DNA of 11,693 bases from Erythrobacter sp. (GTDB taxonomy: Bacteria > Pseudomonadota > Alphaproteobacteria > Sphingomonadales > Sphingomonadaceae), in NCBI GenBank assembly GCA_002695185.1, contig NZOF01000128.1, forward strand, positions 1 to 11,693, written 5' to 3'. Made by a program: the position numbers and the translations under genes. Shown here in pieces: positions 6,078-11,672 of the stretch. The stretch's first letter is position 1. Each line of letters starts with the position of its first letter. A model generated the notes under the pieces. It ran no database searches, had not been told where the DNA came from, and saw only the letters and a list, made by a program, of their open reading frames with translations.

Positions 6078-6788
6078 ATGGCTACTTTCGAGGCAGATGG
6101 TTCATGGTTTCCCAAGGTCAGGGGGCCCTACGTTTTGTATCTGCGATTCTCTGATCGCCCGCATACTCGGCTTAATGTCGCATCTCAGCGCAAGGCGGTT
6201 GCGCCACTCCTTTGCAAAGGTCGCGCTCACAAGATTGCAGAGTTTGTCGAGACGGAGCCTCGGCAAGGTGAAGGGAGGATCTTTTTGGAAGAGGCTATCG
6301 AGGTTTGTCGGGACCAGGGAGCGACCCTCATATTAGGGAAAGTCGACCGGCTGCGTGGTCGCATCAAGCTGTTGGATCGTCTCTTCAATCAGCGCGTGAA
6401 GTTTCGCTGCGCCGACCTACCCCATCTCTATTCTTCCACCCTTTACCAGCTCAAAAGAGAGGAGAGTGAGAGGCAAAGGATGAGAGGTGACAGAATCCGG
6501 GAAGGATTAGCCAAAGCCAGAGCTGAAGGTGTTTCCTTGAGCGGTCGCCGTGAAAACTCCGAAGGATTGAAGAAAGGGCCGGCAAAGAGCCTCGAAAAGA
6601 GAAGGTGGATTTCGGATTATCGGGGACGAGAGACTTGGCGGCTGGTAAAAGGCATTCGAGATGGTGGTGTTAGCTCTCTCACCGAAATCGCGGCCAAACT
6701 AAACGAGCTTGGGCATCGCGCTCCACGCGGTGGTCCTTGGAGTCCGAACCAAGTGCGCAGGGTAGTCAGGAAGTTCGAAGCAAAATAG
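6078..6788 (+). CDS. small serine recombinase (resolvase/invertase family), one active-site Arg missing
   Basis: The 236-residue protein resembles resolvase-family recombinases. The N-terminal catalytic domain has YLRFSD (R23, nucleophile S25), Q37-R38, the segment ATLILGKVDRLRGR (D90, R91) and a helical stretch, SERQRMRGDRIREGLAKARA, matching the E-helix region. The C-terminal 37 residues, SLTEIAAKLNELGHRAPRGG then PWSPNQVRRVVRKF, match the DNA-binding module of this group. In gamma-delta resolvase the equivalent motif is D-R-L-G-R (D67, R68, R71). Here it reads D-R-L-R-G, so the position of Arg71 is Gly94. The Arg may have shifted by one, or activity may be reduced. ATG 6078 is the only in-frame ATG nearby; its ribosome-binding site is poor and overlaps a palindrome. 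It may act in inversion, resolution or as a DNA-binding regulator. Confidence 0.85.
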   Translation: MATFEADGSWFPKVRGPYVLYLRFSDRPHTRLNVASQRKAVAPLLCKGRAHKIAEFVETEPRQGEGRIFLEEAIEVCRDQGATLILGKVDRLRGRIKLLDRLFNQRVKFRCADLPHLYSSTLYQLKREESERQRMRGDRIREGLAKARAEGVSLSGRRENSEGLKKGPAKSLEKRRWISDYRGRETWRLVKGIRDGGVSSLTEIAAKLNELGHRAPRGGPWSPNQVRRVVRKFEAK

Positions 6789-6873
6789 CTTGAGCCTTAT
6801 CGTCGTATCTTTCGAAGCCATGCGCTGGATCGAGTAGCCATGTGGGCGCTAGAACCTGATATCTGCAACCAAG

Positions 6874-7074
6874 CTAATTTGGCGTGGCAGCGACAACATC
6901 CCTCAGTTCGACATACCGCCGGGCAACCTGGATCCAGAGGTCTTTGCCACCAGTCTCGCCGTTTTCCTCGAAATGAAGCACGCGCTCGGCAATGAACTCC
7001 TCGGCGTCCTCGCCGTGTTCGCGATCGACCCAAAGCGCCATGGCCCAGATCTCTTGTTCGCGCGTGATGGTCAT
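6874..7074 (-). CDS. DUF6961-like small protein
   Basis: The 66-residue soluble protein begins MTITREQEIWAMALWVDREH and continues GEDAEEFIAERVLHF. The pattern M-T-x-x-REQE-x-WA-x-A-x-x-V-x-x-x-HG-x-x-A-x-x-FIAER matches what I recall as the DUF6961 family of short sphingomonad proteins, function unknown. ATG 7072-7074 is preferred over a TTG four codons upstream because it overlaps the stop codon of the preceding microprotein as ATGA, a normal translational-coupling arrangement. It is the last gene of the leftward unit thermonuclease, microprotein, DUF6961. Likely cytoplasmic. Confidence 0.75.
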   Translation of the reverse strand: MTITREQEIWAMALWVDREHGEDAEEFIAERVLHFEENGETGGKDLWIQVARRYVELRDVVAATPN

Positions 7075-7142
7075 GAGAACACCCAAACAAGAGCAAGGCC
7101 AGCAGCGATGACGTGCAAACCGAGCAGGATCACGAACTCCAT
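7071..7142 (-). CDS. membrane microprotein (23 aa)
   Basis: The minus-strand frame from ATG 7142 encodes 23 residues, MEFVILLGLHVIAAGLALV then WVFS, which is essentially one transmembrane helix. Its TGA overlaps the ATG of the DUF6961-like gene (ATGA), and its start lies 28 bp after the thermonuclease stop. That tight packing is the main support for a gene. A purine-rich GAGAGGGG lies about 14 nt before the ATG, a little far for a ribosome-binding site. It may have a function of its own in the membrane, or serve as a leader coupling translation of the next gene. Confidence 0.5.
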   Translation of the reverse strand: MEFVILLGLHVIAAGLALVWVFS

Positions 7143-7170
7143 CTTGAGCCCGAATCCATGCCCCTCTCGC

Positions 7171-7527
7171 TCAGGCACCGGGGCACCATGGCTCGCGTCG
7201 CCCAGACCAGGTCCGTGCAAGCCCCTCTGCGACCAGCTGATCGCCAATCGAGCGCCCTGAGCGGTGCAGCGTTGCAAGGGTGCGGCCGTAACGATCTTGG
7301 CCTTCACGGGCGATCTGAACGGTCCCTGCATTCAGAAGCTGGACCAGACGGTTTCTCGCCCGCTGCGCAAGCTCACGCTCATACTCGCACGCGCCATTCA
7401 ACTCCGGCGTGTCGATGTCGGCGATGCGGATCTTCTCGCCTTCCCACCACACAGTGTCGCCGTCGTGGACGCAATGGTCACGAGGTCCGGGGGCACAGAC
7501 AGCGAGCGCGGCAGCGAGCAGAAGCAT
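7171..7527 (-). CDS. thermonuclease (SNase-like), exported
   Basis: The 118-residue protein is a compact staphylococcal-nuclease-fold Ca2+-dependent nuclease that cleaves DNA and RNA. The active-site set of the family is visible: D24 in HDGDT (Asp21 of the S. aureus enzyme), R34 (Arg35), D39 and E42 in IRIADIDTPE (Asp40, Glu43), and R82 in DRYGRTLA (Arg87). All are present, so activity is expected. The first 12 residues, MLLLAAALAVCAPG, resemble a short signal or membrane anchor, with C11 not in a good lipobox. Export to the periplasm is likely. It heads the leftward unit with a 23-residue membrane microprotein and a DUF6961-like protein. A candidate LexA-type box lies 40-54 bp upstream of its ATG, so DNA damage could control it. 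Confidence 0.88.
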   Translation of the reverse strand: MLLLAAALAVCAPGPRDHCVHDGDTVWWEGEKIRIADIDTPELNGACEYERELAQRARNRLVQLLNAGTVQIAREGQDRYGRTLATLHRSGRSIGDQLVAEGLARTWSGRREPWCPGA

Positions 7528-7566
7528 AGGAACACCCTACCGCGAACATCAACATTTTCCTACTTG

Positions 7567-7581
7567 GAACAAATATGGAAC
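7567..7581. promoter_or_regulatory. candidate LexA (SOS) box, alphaproteobacterial type
   Basis: GAACAAATATGGAAC is an exact GAAC-N7-GAAC direct repeat, GTTC-N7-GTTC on the other strand. This is the LexA-binding consensus described for alphaproteobacteria such as Rhodobacter, Rhizobium and Caulobacter. It lies between divergent genes: 28 bp before the ATG of the 30-residue membrane protein and 39 bp before the thermonuclease ATG. An AT-rich core (AAATAT) could double as a -10 element. Position and exact spacing make control plausible. The 8-bp match alone could occur by chance. Confidence 0.55.
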
Positions 7582-7609
7582 ATGCGGGGTCATCGAGTCG
7601 GAGGTCCCT

Positions 7610-7702
7610 ATGATTGTTCTAAGCCCGTCGATGCTCGCTGCGATCGCGTGCATCATCACAGCCTGCGCTGCTTTCGTTTGGTCGGTGCGCCGAAAGCCAT
7701 GA
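7610..7702 (+). CDS. single-pass membrane microprotein (30 aa), possibly SOS-induced
   Basis: ATG 7610 follows GGAGG (7600-7604) at a 5-nt spacing, a strong ribosome-binding site. The product has a short outer part, one hydrophobic helix (MLAAIACIITACAAFVW) and a basic tail (SVRRKP), the layout of an inner-membrane microprotein with its C-terminus in the cytoplasm. Its TGA overlaps the ATG of the next gene (ATGA), so the two are translationally coupled. The candidate LexA box is directly upstream. Size, topology and SOS control recall SidA, the 29-residue SOS-induced division inhibitor of Caulobacter, and TisB of E. coli. I see no sequence match that proves kinship. Confidence 0.65.
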   Translation: MIVLSPSMLAAIACIITACAAFVWSVRRKP

Positions 7703-7926
7703 GCTCCAAACGCCTCGACAGTATCGCCGACTACTTGCGGCATGGCTATGCGCTTCGTGTGGACTGTCGGTGTTGTCGCCGGGTCGCGGTATTGAACCCA
7801 AGGATAATCTTGGAACTGTGTCAGCAGCGCGGCTGGTCGAAGCAAATGTCGGCGCTTGAAGGCCGGCTGCGGTGCTCGGCCTGTCAGTCCAGAGACGTTC
7901 GAGCAGGGCCCGCATTCGCGCGTTAA
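7699..7926 (+). CDS. small zinc-ribbon-like protein
   Basis: The 75-residue protein starts at an ATG embedded in the stop codon of the upstream microprotein (ATGA overlap). It has paired cysteines, C23-R-C25-C26 near the N-terminus and C59-SA-C62 near the C-terminus, the layout of a zinc ribbon. Between them is a helical part (NPRIILELCQQRGWSKQM). The opening, RLDSIADYLRHGYALRVDCR, resembles uncharacterised zinc-ribbon proteins I recall from sphingomonads and their prophages. A nucleic-acid or protein-binding role is typical of such ribbons but is not shown here. It shares a transcription unit, and probably SOS control, with the membrane microprotein. Confidence 0.75.
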   Translation: MSSKRLDSIADYLRHGYALRVDCRCCRRVAVLNPRIILELCQQRGWSKQMSALEGRLRCSACQSRDVRAGPAFAR

Positions 7927-8019
7927 CAGCGAAAAATCATTCGAAATTCTAGATTTGGATGGACTTCGGCATCCTTGAACCTTTCTATAGCTCGTCAACA
8001 TAAGGGTGGGAGGTTAAAG

Positions 8020-8532
8020 ATGCCGATCAAAGCCGACGCGGTAATTAGCGGATGCGGTAAATACCGCTATTTTCTAGAGCGCTCCTGGTCTGACGATCTT
8101 CCGGAATTGCCCATTTGCATGCTGAACCCGAGTAGAGGCGACGCGCTGGAAGATGACCCAACCATACGTCGCCTAACCCATTTCGCGACCACTTGGGGTT
8201 ACGGAGGCCTCGCGATAGTGAACCTCTATCCTTACCGTTCCTCCAAGCCCAGTCAGATGTGGGACAGTGACGAACGTTCGGACAAAGAGAACGAGCAATG
8301 GCTGGATGCCATCATCGGTATCGCCGAGAACAACGGGAACAAACTGCTTATCGCCTGGGGTGATGACGGTGCGTGGGAGGGTGAATCTGAGCGTTTCGTC
8401 CAACGGGTAAAAGAAAAATCGCAAACGCTCGAGCTTGTGACGCTAGGTAAAACCGGTCGCGGTCATCCGCGCCATCCCATGGCACTGGGTCGAGGCCGGG
8501 TTCCCGACAATCAAACAATGGAAGCATGGTGA
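8020..8532 (+). CDS. DUF1643 family protein
   Basis: ATG 8020 is preferred over a TTG 45 bp upstream because GGGAGG precedes it by 6 nt. The 170-residue protein shows the DUF1643 pattern in order: YRYFLERSW (15-23), MLNPSRGDALEDDPTIRR (34-51), WGYGGLAIVNLYPYR (59-73), LLIAWGDDGAW (109-119) and GHPRHPMALG (148-157). The biochemical role of the family is not established. The LNPS box and the late HP box are placed like the GINPG and HPS/NPS motifs of uracil-DNA glycosylase superfamily enzymes. I offer that only as an inference. It heads a four-gene operon: the Nudix gene starts 13 bp later, and an HNH nuclease and an unknown gene follow. That places it in a nucleotide- or DNA-modification context. 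Confidence 0.85.
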   Translation: MPIKADAVISGCGKYRYFLERSWSDDLPELPICMLNPSRGDALEDDPTIRRLTHFATTWGYGGLAIVNLYPYRSSKPSQMWDSDERSDKENEQWLDAIIGIAENNGNKLLIAWGDDGAWEGESERFVQRVKEKSQTLELVTLGKTGRGHPRHPMALGRGRVPDNQTMEAW

Positions 8533-8545
8533 GAATGGTGGAAAA

Positions 8546-8938
8546 GTGAAGCAGGTTGCGGCAGCTATAGCGATCTCTGAAGGCAAGGTGCTCGTCACGC
8601 GGCGCGCTGCTGGTCAGAAGCTGGCCGGGTTCTGGGAGTTTCCTGGCGGCAAGCTCGAACCTGGGGAAGATGTCCAAACGTGCATCGTTCGCGAGCTTCA
8701 GGAAGAGCTAGGCGTGACATCAACCGCCGGCGACGTCCTGACCATCTCGGAATATACCTATCCTGGCGGCGCAATCTCGCTGATCGCAATTGAAGTGTCA
8801 CTTCATACCAGCGCATTCACCCTGACCGTGCACGACGATTATGCCTGGAAAGCACCAGGAGAGCTCTTGGCGCTCAATCTCGCCCCCGCTGACATCCCGA
8901 TCGCGAAGGAGCTTATCGAACGCTATGGCGCAAATTGA
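8546..8938 (+). CDS. Nudix hydrolase, MutT/NudG-like nucleoside triphosphate pyrophosphohydrolase
   Basis: The 130-residue enzyme is expected to hydrolyse a (d)NTP to the monophosphate and pyrophosphate. The Nudix box is complete (G35, E41, R49-E50, E53-E54, G56): GGKLEPGEDVQTCIVRELQEELGV, split here as GGKLEPGEDVQTC and IVRELQEELGV. The C-terminal LAPADIP (112-118) resembles the equivalent stretch I recall from E. coli NudG, which acts on CTP, 5-methyl-dCTP and 5-hydroxy-dCTP. The Asn that reads 8-oxoguanine in E. coli MutT (N119) seems replaced by Lys, so 8-oxo-dGTP specificity should not be assumed. The start is a GTG with a weak ribosome-binding site (GGTGGAAAA). It overlaps the HNH gene by 14 bp, which argues for coupled expression and a shared purpose. 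Confidence 0.88.
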   Translation: MKQVAAAIAISEGKVLVTRRAAGQKLAGFWEFPGGKLEPGEDVQTCIVRELQEELGVTSTAGDVLTISEYTYPGGAISLIAIEVSLHTSAFTLTVHDDYAWKAPGELLALNLAPADIPIAKELIERYGAN

Positions 8939-9752
8939 CGATCTAGAACCCGGCTCTGAATTAACAAATGCCGAGCTCTCTGAGACATTCAAAGTCGGCA
9001 ACATGGGCGGCATGCGGCGATCACACGCGACCAATAGCCTCGTCATCGTAAGCGACCCATTCAAAGGTCTTTATCTCGATCGCTGGATTGGTGGTGTCCT
9101 CCACTACACGGGCATGGGAAAATCAGGGGACCAATCCCTGACATTCAGCCAAAACCGCACTCTCGCCGATAGCTTGACCAACGGTGTGGATGTCTACTTA
9201 TTCGAGGTCCATGAGCCTAAGGTATACTCGTATGTCGGTCAGGTCGTCCTGACTTCAGAACCCTACCAAGACACGCAGAACGGTGATGATGGGAAAAGCC
9301 GAAAGGTCTGGATCTTCCCCGTTGCTCCCATTTCGGGAACGACGAAGCCTGTGTCCATTGAAGCGCTTAAAGGTGAAGAGGAAATCCAAGCGAAGCGTGC
9401 TCGCGCCCTAAGCGCCGACGCACTGAAGGCCAAGGCGACGCAAACGGGATCGATCAAGGTCGGTGTCCGGTCAGCCGTTACCCAACAATATCAGAGAAAC
9501 CCATGGGTCGCGGAATATGCGAGGAGACGAGCGGCTGGTCACTGCGAACTCTGCACTGAGCCGGCGCCATTCAAAAAGAAGTCCGGCGAGCCTTTTTTGG
9601 AAGTTCATCATATCGAATGGCTAGCGAAGGGCGGCTCAGACACAATCGAGAACACAGTAGCCCTGTGTCCAAACTGTCACCGAAAAATGCACGTTGCCCA
9701 AGTGCAAGCTGACCTCATACATCTTCAGTCAGTTGCTCGGCAAAAGGTCTAG
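8925..9752 (+). CDS. HNH endonuclease with SRA-like N-terminal domain (McrA-like, modification-dependent restriction candidate)
   Basis: The 275-residue protein starts at ATG 8925 inside the Nudix gene, with AAGGAG about 13 nt upstream. Residues 1-155 resemble the SRA/YDG-like domains that bind modified cytosine: RSHATNSLVIVSDPFKGLY (32-50), then WIGGVLHYTGMGKSGDQ (54-70) and N77-R78. A charged linker (155-190) leads to an HNH domain. Its structural zinc is held by C207-x2-C210 and C248-PN-C251; HH at 228-229 and N243 supply the catalytic centre, followed by H252 and H256. Known proteins with this architecture (TagI, ScoMcrA, McrA-like) restrict 5-methyl- or hydroxymethylcytosine DNA. The exact base recognised here cannot be read from sequence. 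No methyltransferase lies beside it, as expected for a modification-dependent enzyme. Confidence 0.82.
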   Translation: MAQIDDLEPGSELTNAELSETFKVGNMGGMRRSHATNSLVIVSDPFKGLYLDRWIGGVLHYTGMGKSGDQSLTFSQNRTLADSLTNGVDVYLFEVHEPKVYSYVGQVVLTSEPYQDTQNGDDGKSRKVWIFPVAPISGTTKPVSIEALKGEEEIQAKRARALSADALKAKATQTGSIKVGVRSAVTQQYQRNPWVAEYARRRAAGHCELCTEPAPFKKKSGEPFLEVHHIEWLAKGGSDTIENTVALCPNCHRKMHVAQVQADLIHLQSVARQKV

Positions 9753-10345
9753 TGGCAAGCCTGCAAGATCATTGGGCGGCTTCTTGCTCGTGGGAATCCT
9801 ACCCTTGGAAGAACGAACTCGCCACGCAAGCCGAACGGGTGGAACAGCACTTCGCAGAAGTGCTGGACGACAATTTCGAGTCGGAGTGGTCTCCACTGCA
9901 CATGCTTGAGAGGGCCCTGGTTCTTTCAGCTTTCGCGATGCGCAGAATGATAGAGAAGAGACTTGTTACCGACGAATTGAAAGCGAGGACTTATCGTTTC
10001 ACCACATATCTCGCGGCCAACGCCTACCGTTCTCCTGCCCACGGATCGACAGGTGGCCAAGTATTCCGCAACTATCGGCTAGGAGAGCCAACCGGTTTAA
10101 GGCTGCGCATCGCCGATCTTGCGAATGAGATAATCCACTCGTCACAGTTGCTGGTGATCTATGGACCAGGCAATCCTTCGACTGGTTTGCTGATCGCTTC
10201 CGACTGGAATATGCAAAAGCGCATCATCCATCTGACGATTGAGGAATTCAGGGATAGTGTAGATGTCGTCCTAAACGACCGCGTGACCCACGCGATTGAT
10301 AGCTGGGATTCCGAGACCAACACGGTCCGATCTACCAGGGAGTGA
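9752..10345 (+). CDS. hypothetical protein, last gene of the DUF1643-Nudix-HNH operon
   Basis: The GTG start overlaps the HNH stop by one base (TAGTG), with AAAAGG just upstream, so its translation is probably coupled. The 197-residue soluble protein is largely helical: a first helical part (MLERALVLSAFAMRRMIEKR, residues 51-70), a Gly/Ser-rich middle (HGSTGGQVF), then LANEIIHSSQLLVIYG (123-138) and GLLIASDWNMQKR (145-157). I recall uncharacterised proteins with a similar N-x-IIHS motif, but no function. No catalytic motif is certain. A role with the HNH nuclease, for example as partner or immunity/regulatory factor, is inferred from the one-base overlap alone. Confidence 0.7.
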   Translation: MASLQDHWAASCSWESYPWKNELATQAERVEQHFAEVLDDNFESEWSPLHMLERALVLSAFAMRRMIEKRLVTDELKARTYRFTTYLAANAYRSPAHGSTGGQVFRNYRLGEPTGLRLRIADLANEIIHSSQLLVIYGPGNPSTGLLIASDWNMQKRIIHLTIEEFRDSVDVVLNDRVTHAIDSWDSETNTVRSTRE

Positions 10346-10349
10346 TCTC

Positions 10350-10380
10350 GGTAGCGGAGGTGGGGCTCAAGCCGCCGATA
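10350..10380 (-). repeat. degenerate copy of the tRNA-Met 3' end, possible old attachment site
   Basis: The stretch begins GGTAGCGGAGG and matches 25 of 31 positions of the tRNA-Met 3' end at 11597-11627 (acceptor stem, CCA and T-arm), in the same orientation. The first 11 positions are identical. T-stem pairing is lost, so it is not a functional tRNA part. The copies flank a 1.2-kb segment holding a PIN-like gene and a headless reading frame. This is the geometry of an island inserted at a tRNA 3' end. Six mismatches mean it is old, came with a different element, or is coincidence. Confidence 0.4.
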
Positions 10381-10387
10381 CATGGAG

Positions 10388-11260
10388 TCATTCTTTCGCC
10401 TGCTGTTCGATCAGTTGTTCGATGTATCTGGTCGTCACGTAGTCCGGTGCAAGGCGCGCGCCCAACGACTTTAGGATTACGCGCAGAATGTCCTGAGTCA
10501 TGAGCGTTCCCATGTCGTTGCTCATCACGCCATTGAAGTAGGTTCCGAAGGTCGCAAAAACATTGTCGAAGTGATCGTTGCGAGCTTTCTCTGGTGCGCG
10601 TCTTACCGCGCCTTTCCTCAATAGCTGCATCATCTGGACGATGTGCGCGAGAGCATATCGCCATACGAACTGGTTGTAGCGATAGGGCGGCGAATGAATG
10701 TGTGTGCCGTTCGATTGATCGGCAAACATCTTGTCTGCGAGCTGCGTCACCAAGGCGAGGATTTTGAACCGGGTTTCATCCTTCAGCTTTCGTCCTGCGC
10801 GTAGTTCGCGCAACTCGTGATCGGCAAAGTTGGCCCGCAGTTCCTCTAGCGCCTCGCTTTGGTCGCCCACTGCGGCCTGCGCAGTCTCAACTCGCTCTAT
10901 AGCCCATTGGCGCCTTCGTTCGATCTGTCGCAAATACGCGGGGTCGCCTTGCTGTGCGGCCTCTATCACTTCGCAGAACTTCGGGAATTGGCGTGTTGTG
11001 TCCTTGTCGATGAAGTGATTGGAGATGGCGGGCGCTTTCGGATCAACGCGGTTAGCCAGCCGGTTCTCTTTTAGGACGATCACCTGCCTTGAGAATGTGC
11101 AGATGATCTTGAGCGAAGCGAAGATGGCTTCATTGTCTCTAGGTCTGAAAATCTCGGCAATGGTGTGGCCGGGAATGACAGCGGCATGATTTTTTGATGA
11201 ACTTAGAAAGAGGTCTAGCTCCTCACTTTCCAAGCAATTTGTGTCGATCACTACTCGCAT
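10388..11260 (-). CDS. PIN-like domain nuclease, putative
   Basis: ATG 11260 gives a 290-residue protein beginning MRVVIDTNCLES, the classic first strand of a PIN domain with D6. A second acid is E36 in HTIAEIFRP. After a long charged, helical insert (about residues 90-220), the C-terminal segment DHFDNVFATFGTYFNGVMSN with D232 and D249 fits the third and fourth acids of the metal-binding site. PIN domains are Mg2+/Mn2+-dependent ribonucleases, often toxins. This one is about twice the length of VapC toxins, so another RNA- or DNA-processing role is possible. An in-frame ATG at 11338 exists, but 11260 sits 10 nt after the stop of an upstream open frame and starts the PIN fold directly. It is convergent with the HNH operon. 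Confidence 0.7.
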   Translation of the reverse strand: MRVVIDTNCLESEELDLFLSSSKNHAAVIPGHTIAEIFRPRDNEAIFASLKIICTFSRQVIVLKENRLANRVDPKAPAISNHFIDKDTTRQFPKFCEVIEAAQQGDPAYLRQIERRRQWAIERVETAQAAVGDQSEALEELRANFADHELRELRAGRKLKDETRFKILALVTQLADKMFADQSNGTHIHSPPYRYNQFVWRYALAHIVQMMQLLRKGAVRRAPEKARNDHFDNVFATFGTYFNGVMSNDMGTLMTQDILRVILKSLGARLAPDYVTTRYIEQLIEQQAKE

Positions 11261-11270
11261 CGAAACCAAT

Positions 11271-11594
11271 TTAGCAGACGGTGGAAGCCCTGCGAATATG
11301 TCGGCAGTATCTCTCGGCGGGAATTTCCCCAAGATCATGTGCGGCTGCGCATTCCTGAATGCGCCGCTGGAATTCGACTACAAAGGGACACGCCGACGAG
11401 TCATCGCCAAGACGCGTTCTCGAAGGGCTCTGGTTCTCATGTGGATGCAGTTCCAGACTGATCCCATCAGCGGCGCGCGCTCGACAGCGGGCTTCCTCGC
11501 GCAGGTCATTGCGGGAGACGGTGGCGGATAGATTTTCGCAAAGATCGTCGGCCAGCGCGCGGGCATTGCGAAATGACTGCTGAAGGCCACGTTC
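11271..11594 (-). pseudogene. headless open frame upstream of the PIN-like gene
   Basis: On the minus strand a frame is open from the tRNA-Met 3' end to a TAA at 11271-11273, 107 codons, with no ATG, GTG or TTG in frame. It reads like protein: FRNARALADDLCENLSATVS, then RNDLREEARCRARAADGISL, and near the end EFQRRIQECAAAHDLGEIPA. Its stop lies 10 nt before the PIN ATG, the normal spacing for an operon partner. The simplest reading is the C-terminal remnant of a gene cut off at the tRNA boundary by integration or deletion, or a gene with a frameshift near its start (an ATG lies out of frame in the first part). No family recognised. Confidence 0.4.
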
Positions 11595-11595
11595 T

Positions 11596-11672
11596 TGGTA
11601 GCGGAGGAGGGACTCGAACCCCCGACACGCGGATTATGATTCCGCTGCTCTAACCACCTGAGCTACTCCGCC
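11596..11672 (-). tRNA. tRNA-Met (CAU), elongator type
   Basis: The minus strand folds as a complete 77-nt cloverleaf: acceptor GGCGGAG with CTCCGCT (a G-U first pair), D-arm GCTCAGGTGGTTAGAGC, anticodon stem GCGGA/TCCGC around the loop ATCATAA (anticodon CAT), T-arm GGGGG-TTCGAGT-CCCTC, and an encoded CCA at 11596-11598. It matches alphaproteobacterial elongator tRNA-Met rather than initiator, and the acceptor and anticodon arms do not look like tRNA-Ile2. tRNA 3' ends are common island insertion sites, and the DNA to its left here is accessory in character. Confidence 0.95.

Noticed and set aside
7264..7698. Long plus-strand frame leading into the zinc-ribbon gene
   Set aside because: It lies antisense to the thermonuclease and reads as a shadow; the zinc-ribbon protein starts cleanly at ATG 7699 with an ATGA overlap.
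7549..8001. Minus-strand frame opposite the zinc-ribbon gene
   Set aside because: It is an antisense shadow with no ribosome-binding site and no recognisable motif, while the plus strand has two coupled genes with good start signals.
8841..8924. Longer HNH protein starting at an upstream ATG
   Set aside because: The extra 28 residues overlap the Nudix C-terminus for 84 bp and are low-complexity Arg/Ser; AAGGAG and the domain start favour ATG 8925.
10413..10430. GTTC...GTTC as a second SOS box
   Set aside because: The spacing is 8 nt instead of 7 and it lies in the coding end of the PIN-like gene (repeat of IEQ codons).
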